Positions 33,008 to 44,199 of a stretch of DNA of 64,000 nucleotides are shown piece after piece. Source of the stretch: Ischnura elegans (taxonomy: Eukaryota > Arthropoda > Insecta > Odonata > Coenagrionidae); the NCBI RefSeq assembly GCF_921293095.1, contig NC_060251.1:41707644-41771643 (forward strand), given 5' to 3'. Position 1 is the first letter of the stretch; every line of letters starts with the position of its first letter. The position numbers and the translations under genes are program-made. The notes under the pieces are model-generated. The model had not been told where the DNA came from, searched no databases, and saw only the letters and a program-made list of their open reading frames with translations.

Positions 33008-33291
33008 CAATGGCGTAACTATGGAGGGGATGAGAGGGATATTTCCCTCCAAAGCCTCAGAGAAATAAAAAAATGTTTAAAACTATTGTCTAGTTTTGAA
33101 TAAAATAACTGCATCTGCTTAAAGTTAAATATATCGATCAAAATGATATAAAATGCATTTCCAGGTATGTCTTTTTCCAGAAATTTTCCCCAAACTTTTT
33201 CCCGAGGGGGCGACCCCCGTTTGCCTAGAGGGGTCGCCCCCTCGGGCCCCCAACCCCCCCCCCCCCAAAGCCTGTCCTAGTCACGTTACTG
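33008..33291 (-). mobile_element. hAT-like MITE, subfamily A
   Basis: Starts CAATGGCGTAACTATGG and ends GTCACGTTACTG. Flanking TTACAATA and TTGCAATG agree at 6 of 8 positions. The C-rich right end with CAAAGCCTGTCCTAG is the reverse of the subfamily A left end. Contains GGGGGCGACCCCC palindromic tracts. The open frame 33153-33572 that runs out of it is not a gene. Confidence 0.8.
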
Positions 33292-33299
33292 TTGCAATG

Positions 33300-34350
33300 A
33301 ATTTCCAGAGTATGAACTCGTCAACAATCGATCTGACTTGTTCCGGCACTCCAGTAACAATGAGCGATTACTTGTGGCATACCCCTTATAGTTACAACCT
33401 ACTGGAAACGTGCACAGACATTTCTAGTTCGGTCATATTTTCTCCACCGCTTCCGTCGTCGAATCATGCTTTGAATCTGCCGAGTGGCCACAGTGAATGC
33501 ATGTACTTATATTCTTCTCGTGGGTTTTTCATTGCCTTCCGTTGCTGTTGGGAGTACGCGAGTGGAATCTGATTTCAGACTTCAAAAATGTCGGTTGCAT
33601 TGCAACGCTATTCGCGTCGCAATTTTTTTTCGCTCTCGTGGGTGGAAAATCCCCTAGGTAGCTGTTAGTGAAGCTACAACTTTATGAGGTCTTGTACTGC
33701 GCAATTCTGGTCCAATGGGTTGGTAGGCATTCCCTCGACTGCAGGATAAAATCAGAAGTACATTTTGTTCTTGGCGTCATAGATTATTTTTTTTTCTATT
33801 TTTCAAATGCATAGTACGTTTCCATGTTTAAGTGTTTGCGAAGTTCTACGCGCTGTTATCTCAATGATGGCAATTACTGGAATGAGCTGTGCATGTAACA
33901 CACACGATAACATGCCGATGGAGAGAGTTCCTATACAACGCAGTAGCCTTTGAATATGTATCTGTACTCTTTGGGAGTATTTATAGCTGAACAGCAGGTA
34001 AATAGCTTTGCGACACTATTATAATGTAGTACTCGATTTAACTCTGCCAGTTCTTAAAATTTTTGTCTGCATTTTGTTCCTCAAGGATGTTTTTTTTTCG
34101 ATGATAACTAGCCTTTACTTGATCAAAATGGGACAGGGCAGAGCTTAATCTGTGTGGTGTTGAAATGAAGGATTGTTCCAGATAGCTTTTCAGGCAGCTG
34201 TTGAAATGTGTTCTGAAAAGGAGGAGCAATGAGAATTCTGTGAGGCGAATCTCGGTTATTTTTATTACGTACTTGTGTGAGACAAGTTATTAAATTATTG
34301 TATGCGTGATTTTATTCTGTTTCAAAACAACTTTGATTAAAAAATCAACA
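33300..34350. other. no gene recognised
   Basis: Unique-looking sequence between a MITE and the PLE. Short frames on both strands lack support. Confidence 0.25.
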
Positions 34351-34677
34351 GATTTAGGCGTTACTTGGTGGAACGATGAGATATTCATGGTTAAATAAAA
34401 AACACAGTACTATTCCACAACTTATATTTTTGCAGTCTACTAGTTTCAACGTTACAACGTCATTATCAAGACTAACTGAGAAAAGCATACAACATCCAGC
34501 CTTATTTATCCAACAATAGTGTAAGGGAAGGAGGAGGGGGGGGGAAACTAAATGAGGAGGAGCATTGAGCATTGTTGGTTGGGCATTGTTGGTTGGATGG
34601 GAGATTCAAAGCAAAAAGTATAAAAGTTTGGGGAGGTGGGATGGGGGAAGGCAGATAAAAGTCAGGTGGTAACGAGG

Positions 34678-35433
34678 TTAATGAGAAGGGGAGGAGGAAG
34701 GATTGTCAAGGAAGAAGTCAGATTTTAAAACAGTAGATAAAAAGTTAGAACATTTGAATACAGTCATATCATTAAAAATTTCGATGTTGCGTGCAAGAGT
34801 GCATTTGGTGATTTCTAAAATTTCTAAAATATCCAGTTTTACACTCTTGTCATGTACATGTAAAATATTAATATTAAAATCACTGTTGTGGCCGGATTCG
34901 GACAGGTGTTTAGAAAAGTGGGAAATGGAGTCTTTCAAACGAGCACTTCTTTTGTGTTCATCGACACGAGTTTTAAACTTGCGGCCCGTTTGACCAACGT
35001 ACACACCGTTGCACTCGTCGCATGTCAGGGCATAGACACCACTTTTGTCTTCAGGATTCACTTTGTCCTTTGAGTTAAAAATCACTTTACCAAGGGAGGT
35101 CGGGGAGTAAAAACACACTCTGTATTTGTCTTTGGGTATGAGGTTGTGAACACTGTAAGACAGGGGGCCAAGGAAGGGTAATTTGCACCACCGTTTGGGT
35201 TCTGTTTTGGGGACCGGCAGCAAACTGGTTAGGGTGGGCGATACTCTTATTCGGGTTTTTTTGGCCAGTAATTTACGGAAGAGGTCATAATGATAGCCGT
35301 TATTAGAACATATCGATTTAATAACATCAAGTTCCTGGTTGAAACTTGAAGCAGTCATTGGTATACAAAGGAGTCTGTTTAGCATAGAGTTAATGCCTGC
35401 TATCTTGTGGGAGTAAGGATGGTTTGAGTCTGC
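34678..35433 (-). pseudogene. inverted partial copy of the PLE reading frame (C-terminal half)
   Basis: Encodes, on the minus strand, a 235-codon frame identical to the last 235 residues of the ORF at 35503-37110, including the GIY-YIG domain (GVYALTCDECNGVYVGQTGR). The match continues upstream to ~35433, where it breaks at GAGTCTGCA. No RT motifs are included, so it is a truncated copy. Its 3' UTR extends to 34384. Confidence 0.9.
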
Positions 35434-35502
35434 AGTGTTTTGCTGATCACTTTACGTTTCTTGAAGGCGATGCGGCTGCTCAGATCCTTGACTGATCCTT
35501 GA

Positions 35503-37110
35503 CTGCTAAACAAAGACCCCACCCCCGTTTTTCAAGATCAACTTAAATCCATAGTGAACAGATGCACTTCCTTACTCTCACCTCGAGAAAGGAGACATCT
35601 TATTAAAATGAATCCATTGCCACCGAAAATGTACGGCTTACCCAAAACCCACAAGTCTAACGTGCCCATACGCCCTGTGGTTTCCCATTTTTCTGCTCCC
35701 TCCCATCTCCTTTCTTCAAAGCTAAATACACTCATACGGTCCCTCTCGGGGTTCAAGCCTACGCACAGCATTGAAAATTCCTCTGAATTAGCAAAACGTC
35801 TTTCAACAATAACCCCCCCACCAAATGGAAAACTGGTATCATTTGATGTTTCCAACCTTTTTACCTCCGTACCTGCCAAAGAAGCCATAGATATAACTCT
35901 AGATTGGCTCAGAAAATCATCCGTCAATGACGACTTAGTGAGTGACTTCAAAAAACTATTATCAGTGTGCATGGACCAAAATTATTTTCAATTCAATCAA
36001 CAGTTTTATAGACAAAACCACGGTCTCTCTATGGGCTCTCCTCTCTCGCCTATCCTGGCTGATATCTTTATGGATAACCTGGAAAGTAAAATGTTCAGCT
36101 CTCATCACCCCCTCTTAAAAAACTTGTGCTACTACTTTAGATATGTTGATGACATTATTTGCTTATGGACCGGTAGCAAGAGACAACTGGCCTCCTTCCT
36201 TGGGCTACTCAATTCCCTCCACCGATCCATCAATTTTACAACTGAACTTGGAGGTGACTTAATCCACTTCCTAGATCTTACGATTTCCCTCAAAGAAGGC
36301 AAACATGACTTCTCAATCTACCGGAAAAGTACCTTTACGGATGTACTTATCCCCGCAGACTCAAACCATCCTTACTCCCACAAGATAGCAGGCATTAACT
36401 CTATGCTAAACAGACTCCTTTGTATACCAATGACTGCTTCAAGTTTCAACCAGGAACTTGATGTTATTAAATCGATATGTTCTAATAACGGCTATCATTA
36501 TGACCTCTTCCGTAAATTACTGGCCAAAAAAACCCGAATAAGAGTATCGCCCACCCTAACCAGTTTGCTGCCGGTCCCCAAAACAGAACCCAAACGGTGG
36601 TGCAAATTACCCTTCCTTGGCCCCCTGTCTTACAGTGTTCACAACCTCATACCCAAAGACAAATACAGAGTGTGTTTTTACTCCCCGACCTCCCTTGGTA
36701 AAGTGATTTTTAACTCAAAGGACAAAGTGAATCCTGAAGACAAAAGTGGTGTCTATGCCCTGACATGCGACGAGTGCAACGGTGTGTACGTTGGTCAAAC
36801 GGGCCGCAAGTTTAAAACTCGTGTCGATGAACACAAAAGAAGTGCTCGTTTGAAAGACTCCATTTCCCACTTTTCTAAACACCTGTCCGAATCCGGCCAC
36901 AACAGTGATTTTAATATTAATATTTTACATGTACATGACAAGAGTGTAAAACTGGATATTTTAGAAATTTTAGAAATCACCAAATGCACTCTTGCACGCA
37001 ACATCGAAATTTTTAATGATATGACTGTATTCAAATGTTCTAACTTTTTATCTACTGTTTTAAAATCTGACTTCTTCCTTGACAATCCTTCCTCCTCCCC
37101 TTCTCATTAA
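35503..37110 (+). CDS. Penelope-like retroelement protein: reverse transcriptase plus GIY-YIG endonuclease, N-terminally truncated
   Basis: The frame opens after TGA at 35500 (LLNKDPTPVFQDQLKSIVNR) with no good ATG, consistent with loss of the N-terminus. Counting from the GTG at 35554 (518 residues), RT motifs are GLPKTHKSNVPIRPVVS (28-44), motif A VSFDVSNLFTSVP (95-107), motif B GLSMGSPLSPILADI (157-171), motif C FRYVDDI (195-201) and the following HFLDLTISL. The C-terminal GIY-YIG domain has GVYALTC (399-405), YVGQTGR (412-418), R423 and H427. Predicted role is RNA-templated DNA synthesis with its own nuclease to open the target. Known full PLE proteins are longer, so about a third is missing. 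The remaining frame is uninterrupted to the stop. Confidence 0.93.
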   Translation: MLNKDPTPVFQDQLKSIVNRCTSLLSPRERRHLIKMNPLPPKMYGLPKTHKSNVPIRPVVSHFSAPSHLLSSKLNTLIRSLSGFKPTHSIENSSELAKRLSTITPPPNGKLVSFDVSNLFTSVPAKEAIDITLDWLRKSSVNDDLVSDFKKLLSVCMDQNYFQFNQQFYRQNHGLSMGSPLSPILADIFMDNLESKMFSSHHPLLKNLCYYFRYVDDIICLWTGSKRQLASFLGLLNSLHRSINFTTELGGDLIHFLDLTISLKEGKHDFSIYRKSTFTDVLIPADSNHPYSHKIAGINSMLNRLLCIPMTASSFNQELDVIKSICSNNGYHYDLFRKLLAKKTRIRVSPTLTSLLPVPKTEPKRWCKLPFLGPLSYSVHNLIPKDKYRVCFYSPTSLGKVIFNSKDKVNPEDKSGVYALTCDECNGVYVGQTGRKFKTRVDEHKRSARLKDSISHFSKHLSESGHNSDFNINILHVHDKSVKLDILEILEITKCTLARNIEIFNDMTVFKCSNFLSTVLKSDFFLDNPSSSPSH

Positions 37111-37313
37111 CCTCGTTACCACCTGACTTTTATCTGCCTGCCCCCATCCCACCTCCCCAAACTTTTATACTTTTTGCTTTGAACCTCCCATCCAACCAAC
37201 AATGCCCAACCAACAATGCTCAATGCTCCTCCTCATTTAGTTTCCCCCCCCCCTCCTCCTTCCCTCACACTATTGTTGGATAAATAAGTCTGGATGTTGT
37301 ATGCTTTTCTCAG

Positions 37314-37357
37314 TTAGTCTTGATAATGACGTTGTAACGTTGAAACTAGTAGACTGC
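37314..37357 (+). ncRNA. degenerate hammerhead-like motif in the PLE 3' tail
   Basis: AGTC (37316-37319) can pair with GACT (37352-37355) as stem I. TTGATAA stands where CTGATGA is expected (two changes), ACGT-TGTA-ACGT makes stem II, then GAAAC (37342-37346) and GTA as the cleavage triplet. The architecture is that of the PLE hammerhead, but the two core changes suggest low or no activity. An inverted copy lies in the left arm near 34435-34475. Confidence 0.45.
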
Positions 37358-37409
37358 AAAAATATAAGTTGTGGAATAGTACTGTGTTTTTTATTTAACC
37401 ATGAACTTT

Positions 37410-40285
37410 GAATAATATGAAATTGTTTTTTTACTATATTTTTAAATTTTTTTTACTTTAAGTTTAATCCTATGATAAAACACCGTATCTCCCACTGTTA
37501 TTGGGATAATAATTCACAAAATAGTGAAATTTCACAATTTGGTGAAAATTAAAATTGCTCCAATCGATGTGAAAATTGATCATTCTGTATCATGTAAACC
37601 TTCTGGCAGACTGCCTCAATTACTGATGAACTGTGACACTACTTTTCTAGGTTTTCAGCGGCGTAACTTTTTTTCGTGAGAGTAATACAAGGTAGTACTT
37701 CAATCTTCTCTGGAACATTCAGTTTTGCCGTCTTTGTGCCGTTTTACGATTCCTTTTTTAAAAGATCTATTTCTAGGCGAACTTAATGCAATAAGTGACG
37801 TCGGTGTGAATGCTGTAATCATAACAGAGGGGTCGTAAATATGTAAGATCGGAACTTGAGTACTTTGGTTGTACGACCACACTTATTCTATTGAGAGGAC
37901 GTATTTTTTTATATCGGAGATTCTCTATCGGAGACGTAAAAAGTGTGAGATGAATATTGAATAGATGAAGAAAGAATCGAAGAATGAATCGGTTTGACAC
38001 TCACCCGTGTGGCCTATTAGTCACTGTGGATGAGACAGGTTCATTGCGTAATAATTGAATGTTACGTAGAGGCTAACTTGTTTCTTCGTAGCCAACTGTA
38101 GTTGAATCGATTCAGGATTTGATTTTTTTATTATAGTCTTTACATTTTAATGCTTTCTTTTGTATTTTTTCCTTTGAATGTTATAAGTTTTCTCTCGGAA
38201 AATTTATAGTTTTGTCGCTGGATTTGAAAATACATGGACAATTTATAACGTGAAAAAGGAGCAAATGGTATGATAATATCAGTTAAAATTGTCATTGAAT
38301 AGTATCTAACATATTGATATTTTTTTAAAAATTGTGAATTGGCACATTCGTAGTCTTTTTTTTAGAATACAGGTTAAGGAATCGAAGACACCTATACGTG
38401 CTTTGCTTTCAGGCAATGATCCAAAAAAAGGGGTAGCTTTCCGTCGAGAACGTATTTTTCACGCTACGAGTAGCCGAGCCCATTGTTTTATGGAAATGTC
38501 GCTATAAATTAGTTTGAATTTAAATCGGCATAAAAGTTAGTTGGTGACATTATTCGATAATGATGAGCTCATGTCCTTTGCAAAATATCCTGCAATTAAT
38601 ATGCATGAGGAAAAGAACTGTTGGCCACCGTTCTCCAAAGCATTTTTCTGAATCCTCACCCTTTTTTAACGCTATAATATGTCGGAGACAATAAGATAAA
38701 TGTGATCATTCGATAAATTTGAGATTGAGTGAACTCACGGAGATTGAAAACCTATGATTAAAAATATTTTATCCGTCTTAAAATTTAATTTTGTTGTTTG
38801 AAATTCATTGTACCTAGCTTTAAGCTTCCATCTCCCAATTTAGTTTTGTTTGTTAGAGTATTATGCATACGATTTTGGCCGACTGTCTGATCACAGCGTT
38901 CGAATTTTTCTTTATAAACCTGAATTCTGTGCTTAATTTTCCTAAATTTTAACATATTTTTAATTGCATATCATACTTGGATTGGATATCATCTTGATTC
39001 TTGGACTATTTAATAACTGTGGAAATAGTGTTCTTATCTTGTATCCATCAGACATGGTTATTTAAAATTAGGAAATTGTTGAAATAGTGTTCTTATGCTG
39101 ATGAAACCATAATCCATTGATTTGTGGTTGTTTTTGTGGATTGTATTTTCGGTTAATCGACTATTCTAAAAATAAGCTTGATTTCACACCTTATTTACCC
39201 AAGCTCAATTCTGTCTCGGATTTATTCGCCGATATCGCGCCTTGGCGAAAAACAAAGAGAGATGAATCGTTGGGCGATAACCCCTTCTACAAAATGGCAT
39301 TAGTCAGGGCTCTCTTTTAGAAGGGAAGCCGTCGGAAGATTCTCTCCGCCCGCGTTTTAGTGAGGAGGGCGCTTTTGCGAACCAGGCGTGAATCTAAAAA
39401 TACGACGCGGAAGCGAGCGTCAAAACGAAGAGGAAATCTCGCCTTTTTCCCCCCGAAACGATCCATTTGCTCCTGGATTTAAGGAGGGAGCGAGAAAGAG
39501 CCTTTTCAGAGCATTTCGTGAAAGACTTTGAACGCCATTTTGAGGCCCCACCCAACAGGCGGAGGGAATCCATTAGTCATGCTAATTGTTGACACTTGTG
39601 CTTTTTCGCCGAACAAAACAATGTCATGACACTTGGGATTCCGCCCATAGTCATTCTGTGTCCCATTAAACGAGAAAAACATAGCACTCTGTGTGTATCG
39701 ACATTGTTACTCGTATATGCTTCAAAGTAAACATACTCAAGAGCAATTTTGGTTACTCCGCACGAGGTCAAGGTTGAAATCATTGGAGGCTCCACTAGGG
39801 AGCAGTTGCCGCGATACTGTTAAACGCGATACTGGTCTCCGCGTATTAATCCGCACTCTAACTTTGGTCACTAGTGGCGCAAGGATCGGTAGCTGTCAAT
39901 GTATTTGGCTTTGAATTCCCTTCAGAAATCCGTATGTAGTAAATACTGTCGTGACTATGGTGTTCGACTCCCACGCTGGGGATCTAAGATCGTGTCTTGT
40001 CTGTGGTACTTTTTAAAATATTTCTTTGTACTTCTTCTTTTGCAAAAACCTGATATTCACAATTATAGTCATGATTTTCACTGACAATGTTAATTCTGTG
40101 CGAGAAAATGTTTTTGTACACTTGCGATGTCTGATGTTTTCCCATTTTTTTACATGGAAGATTCCTTTGAATTATTTAATTTTCGTGTCACAACACGACG
40201 CATTAAGATACACATGTATTTGGTTTCCTTTTATGTTGCAATATGATATTGTGGACTCATTCTTACCATAATAATAGAAAAAATA
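37410..40285. other. long stretch without recognised genes or repeats
   Basis: AT-rich, with TATCGGAGA repeated at 37913-37935. A CpG-richer block lies at ~39330-39470 (GCGGAAGCGAGCGTC). Frames such as 39117-39320 (+) and 39577-39795 (-) have no domain or splice support. Confidence 0.25.
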
Positions 40286-40354
40286 ACCAAAAATGGGAAT
40301 AGAACATGGCACTTCAGAATGGTATTCCAGCACCATAACCACTAGACCACATTT
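40286..40354 (-). repeat. tRNA-related SINE head
   Basis: On the minus strand, GTGGTCTAGTGGTTATGGTG is a typical A-box region and TGTTCTATTCCC, about 35 bases later, a B-box-like word. The anticodon arm and acceptor stem do not pair properly, so I treat it as a SINE or pseudo-tRNA. Confidence 0.5.
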
Positions 40355-40355
40355 A

Positions 40356-41785
40356 CAAGTATTTGCATATCGTTTTGAAGTGAGTTTATGTCACTTGTAA
40401 ATGTTAATTCTTTTTTTTAACTATCAGATATGAAATTGAGCTTCATATTAATTATTTGAGCTCGATTTTGAGCAATAAACGATTAAATTCGACGCGTAGC
40501 TTATCACTTAAGGTTAATACGTATATTGACTTGTATCCTAGCGACTGGAGACCCGCTATTTATTGCGACCGGTGGGAATCAATGGAACCATGGGAGTGGA
40601 GAATCCTGAAATGATAGAATTCGAGATACCGCTATGGGTCTATGAAACTATATTTCCACGTCGAAATTCAGTTAATTAATAAGAGCTTAATGGAACAAAA
40701 TTTCGAATGCCTGATTATTGAATATTGTTTTGTCATCATAAGGAAGCAAGTGTGCATAATTTCAAGCTGAACCGGCATGCCGGCCGCGGCAGTGGGAAGT
40801 GGGTTAAAAATCAATTTCAAAATTCCATCGATGAAATAGACAAATAAATTAAGAAAAAGTGCAAAAATTACTTTGATTTTCCTGTATTCCAATTTCAAAA
40901 TTTCACACTTCTATATGTCATTTATATGGTAATGACCATTTCGCTGATCCATTTGACATGTTATGCTATGATGTAAAGCTCGCTAATGCTACGTAGACAC
41001 TGCAGTTGAAATGTTCTGTGGCGCACGGGTGATTTACGCCGCGATGTTTAGGCCAAAATATTTTTTATAAACGAATGAATTTCTTATAATTTATTATAGA
41101 GATGAATCCATCCATGAATTATCGGAGCATTTTCTTCACTCAAAATGACTTTTTTTTGGCTCTTGTGATCAAAATGAAAAGAATTCGATGCACGAGGACA
41201 TTAAAACTGAGTTTCATTTTCTTAAAGTATTGACTAGTCGCTTGTATTTTTTTCATTACCTCCTTCATCGGTCATCGATGTAGGTAATCAGCGTTTTAAG
41301 GATTTGCTTTTTCCTTCGTTGGTCGTAAACCATGCGGTATTTTATGTCAGATGTCGCTGGCGATTTCGTTCCGATGGAACGGAACACATTCCATGACTTA
41401 GCCAGTTGTGGAGTGGATCAGTTGGTCACTGTCGAGCTGACTCAGCGATGAAGGACACGGCAGGAAATGGAAAAAGGGACTGGAGGGCGAATTTTTTTAG
41501 TGGAGAACGATGGCGCCGAGGATATTTTTAGAAACTCGTCTGCGATGGATTGGGAGGGAACTGTATTTTTTTGCAAATAAAGGAAACGTCTCTAGACCTA
41601 ATTCCATGTTTTGCATCGTTTGACACTGAAATTTGTAGCGTGAGATATTAACAAAGTGTAAAATGCTCAGATATCATTAGTAATTAACTTTTAATTTTAA
41701 AATTTTAAATTATTACTTACCATTCAATTAATAGCGTAGTATTTAAAGTATTTTTTATATTATATACGGAAAAGAAATATTCATT
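40356..41785. other. no gene or repeat recognised
   Basis: AT-rich sequence; a minus frame at 40668-40898 is unsupported. GGCATGCCGGCCGCGGC at ~40772 is an isolated GC-rich spot. Confidence 0.25.
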
Positions 41786-41789
41786 TCAT

Positions 41790-42365
41790 ACCCACTAGAA
41801 ATCACAACTTTGACATTCATATCCCCCGCCATAGAACATCTCACCTCAATAAATCATTCATGGTTACAGCGGCTAGAATATGGAACTCACTGCCGATAGA
41901 AATAAGAAATTTGCCATCAATACATGTATTTAAGAATAAAGTATATTAGTTGTTTAATGATAGTTCATGGCAATTCCCTGTGTAACTAGTCATGCTGGCG
42001 TGATTGAGTACCGATGTAATGAGGGGAGAATATATTCTGTATGCATGATATAATTTTCTATTGGTCCTACGTTTTCCTGTCACACCTGAATATTTTTTCT
42101 TTGAATAAATTGCGATACTGTATCAAAAGTATTTAATATGTATGAAAATTTTGTGTGGCTAGATACCCGGGTATCCGCATTCGGGATGCAAATGCATCTA
42201 TATGCTTGTATAGGTTTATAATTTGTTTTTGTTTTTAGTTTTTTCCTCTATTTTTACTGAGTCTTGATGTAGTGTTTTTTTCTTTGAACCTTTGTCAAAT
42301 GATTTTTACTGAATTTTCGTGCACTTGTAAATCATCTCATGGGCGAAATGGCCCACGATAATAAA
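41790..42365 (+). pseudogene. LINE 3' end (RIWNSLP type) with non-coding tail
   Basis: The frame reads NHNFDIHIPRHRTSHLN, then KSFMVTAARIWNSLPIEIRN, LPSIHVFKNKVY and a stop at 41947-41949. The hallmark R.WNSLP..IR...S...FK..L block is the extreme C-terminus of CR1/jockey-like LINEs. The tail continues, ending around GGCGAAATGGCCCACGATAA. 5'-truncated. The 5' boundary is uncertain. Confidence 0.78.
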
Positions 42366-42369
42366 TTAA

Positions 42370-42800
42370 TTGAAATTGCAATTTTTCGGAGGTAGTAGCA
42401 TTTTTCTCATTAAAAAATTCTATGAATTATCTTGTGCCTGCGGGTGGTTTGTTCCTACTAATGTTTATGTAGATATATGCATTGGGACATCGATTGAAGC
42501 GACCTACTGCTTTGAAGATGTGCTTTTCCTCATGACCGAGCATTAGTATCATGTCATATGAGTGGATGAGAAGCCAGGGTTACAGTGATTTCTTTTTTCT
42601 AAACAGAATTAGGTATTACAGAAATGAGGTATAGGTAACAAACAATATCAATTAGATATTCGGTAGTGCATTTGATTTCACACTCGATTTCAGCACATAA
42701 TAGAGACTCACTCGTTTCCCTTGGCAACCAAGTTTTTGTGTATTTCTTTTAACAATTAAGTTTAACTAACGATGTTGAGAAAAATATCACTTTAAGAGCC
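42370..42800. other. no gene recognised
   Basis: AT-rich, no supported features. Confidence 0.25.
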
Positions 42801-42809
42801 AAAAAATTT

Positions 42810-43127
42810 TCCCGAGGATATGGTAGGGTATTCGGAGGAGGCGACCGACAGCTGAGGTCATTTGCGCCATGAGGGAATGGAATGGACGGAAGGGTGGAGA
42901 GAAACCTGGCGTCGAAATTAGCCTGCTCTGGACGAAAGGCGCATAGGGGACCGCGGCTTAACGTCCCATCCGATGGAAGGAGTGTTGCGCTTGAAATGTC
43001 CTCCAAACAACACTCAAGCAGGGATCGGGCAGTCTCTGAAAATTTTCTGCCACCGCCGAGATTTGAACCCGAGCCCACCGGGTGTGAAGCCAACACTCTA
43101 TCCACCACACCAACCCGATCCCCAAGT
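42810..43127 (-). mobile_element. tRNA-derived SINE
   Basis: The minus strand starts at GGGATCGGGTTGGTGTGGTG with an A-box-like GGTGTGGTGGATAGAGTG and a clear B-box GGGTTCAAATCTC about 40 bases on. Then come CAGAGACTGCCCGATCCC and a body with GGGACGTTAAGCCGCGG. The head is repeated at 43910-44012. Short frames across it (42749-43168) are not genes. Confidence 0.7.
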
Positions 43128-43128
43128 A

Positions 43129-43825
43129 ATCTCTGGTTGTGCAACCAGCCTATCAAGCTGTTTCTCATATGGCATGTGGGCCTGATAGACCTCTCGTGCG
43201 AGCCGCGGTACTTTGCTTAGGTTCGTCGCAAAATTTTGACTAGAATCGACGGGAAATACGCTAACATCGACACCGAAAATTGATTGATCAAGTATTCTCT
43301 CGTTCGTCTCTGGCGTCGGTTTCTGTGGAGTGTCGGCGTGTGGACTTTGTAGTGTCGTCCTGTCGGATTTGCACCGTTGGCTACCGTTTTCTCCTTCTCC
43401 TAGCCTCGCGATGTCGCCTTCGCCTTTGCCTTCTCGGTGGAAAAGTTCTTTTGTTTCCCTCGGTAGTTCTGGCGGTTCTCCTCCCATGCGTATTCCTTTT
43501 TACTTTCCATTTCGTCAGAGTAGACTTGAATTTCTTCCTTCCTCAAATTAATTGAATCTGGAAGATGGTTCTTTTTCTTCTCTACTATGACAGGTGAACC
43601 AAAATCGCGGTTCAATCCTCGAACGGTAATTACGCTTTGCGATAACTCCAAACACATCTTTCACTTCTTGAAAAGTGGACTGTTTCGTCCAAGATGACAA
43701 TCAACGCTGCCAATAGCAGTCTTGTCGTCTTTCAACGACAAATAAATCCTGTCCAGGAATTGAAGGTTAGGGAATGGGCCATATATGAGAAACAGGCTGG
43801 ATAGGCTGGTTGCACAACCAGAGAT
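43129..43825. mobile_element. ~700-bp element with 45-bp inverted ends next to the SINE
   Basis: ATCTCTGGTTGTGCAACCAG opens the left end (43129-43172) and its complement closes the right end (43778-43825). The match continues through CCTATC and GTTTCTCATATGGC with a few differences. Within the terminal repeat GGTTGTGCAACC is itself a palindrome. The interior is non-coding as far as seen. No target duplication is evident. It may be an independent transposon inserted in SINE sequence, or a rearranged pair of SINEs. Confidence 0.55.
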
Positions 43826-43909
43826 AACCTACCGCATCACAGCTCTCACCTGGTTACGGCTGCTGGACATCAAGAGCAAACAGAAATTTCTTCCGTACAA
43901 CATTCATTC

Positions 43910-44012
43910 AGGGATCGGGCAGTCTCTGAAAATTATCTGCCGCCGCCGGTATTTGAACCCGAGCCCACGGTTGGGATGCGGACCCTAGCCACAACACCAC
44001 CTTGATCCCTTT
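43910..44012 (-). repeat. SINE head, second copy
   Basis: GGGATCGGGCAGTCTCTGAA on the + strand, then CCGGTATTTGAACCCGAGCC (B-box on minus) and ACACCACCTTGATCCC repeat the tRNA-like part at 43018-43127. The body seen in the first copy is absent on this side. Confidence 0.65.
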
Positions 44013-44199
44013 TCCCGAAGGATAGAGGATTTATGCAAGAGGGGTCTCCTCATTCTTCTCCTTTGAGTTTTGAATGCAAGCAAATCCTTTTGGTCCGTTG
44101 GCGACTTTTCGTTGGCGTGAGGTCATTCACTCACAATAATGTCAGACCCAAACTCGCATTTCAGTAAATGAATTAATGAAACGGTATTAATAAATGCGT

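Larger units (their letters stand above)
34352..37405 (+). mobile_element. Penelope-like element with inverted partial copy at its 5' side
   Basis: The right part (35503-37405) carries the RT and GIY-YIG reading frame plus 3' UTR. The left part (34384-35433) is an inverted copy of the last ~1.05 kb (36357-37405), including 235 identical C-terminal codons. The spacer is the N-terminal RT half. Outside the left arm is AGGCGTTACTTGGTGGAACG, a 5' terminus shared with 20787 and 51125. Inverted 5'-truncated copies are a known PLE insertion form. No flanking target duplication could be identified. The near-identity of the arms points to a recent insertion or gene conversion. Confidence 0.88.

Noticed and set aside
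33153..33572. 139-codon + frame
   Set aside because: The first third lies inside a hAT-like MITE, including its poly-C run; not a host gene.
34678..35385. Independent minus-strand gene
   Set aside because: Identical to the last 235 codons of the PLE frame at 35503-37110; it is the inverted copy of that element.
39935..39985. Further B-box-like word (GGTGTTCGACTCCCACGC)
   Set aside because: No A-box at a suitable distance upstream; could be a decayed SINE but not supportable.
40286..40354. tRNA gene
   Set aside because: A- and B-box words are present, but acceptor and anticodon stems do not pair; treated as SINE-derived.
42749..43487. Several 112-139-codon frames on both strands
   Set aside because: They coincide with SINE and inverted-end repeat sequence and are repeat by-products.
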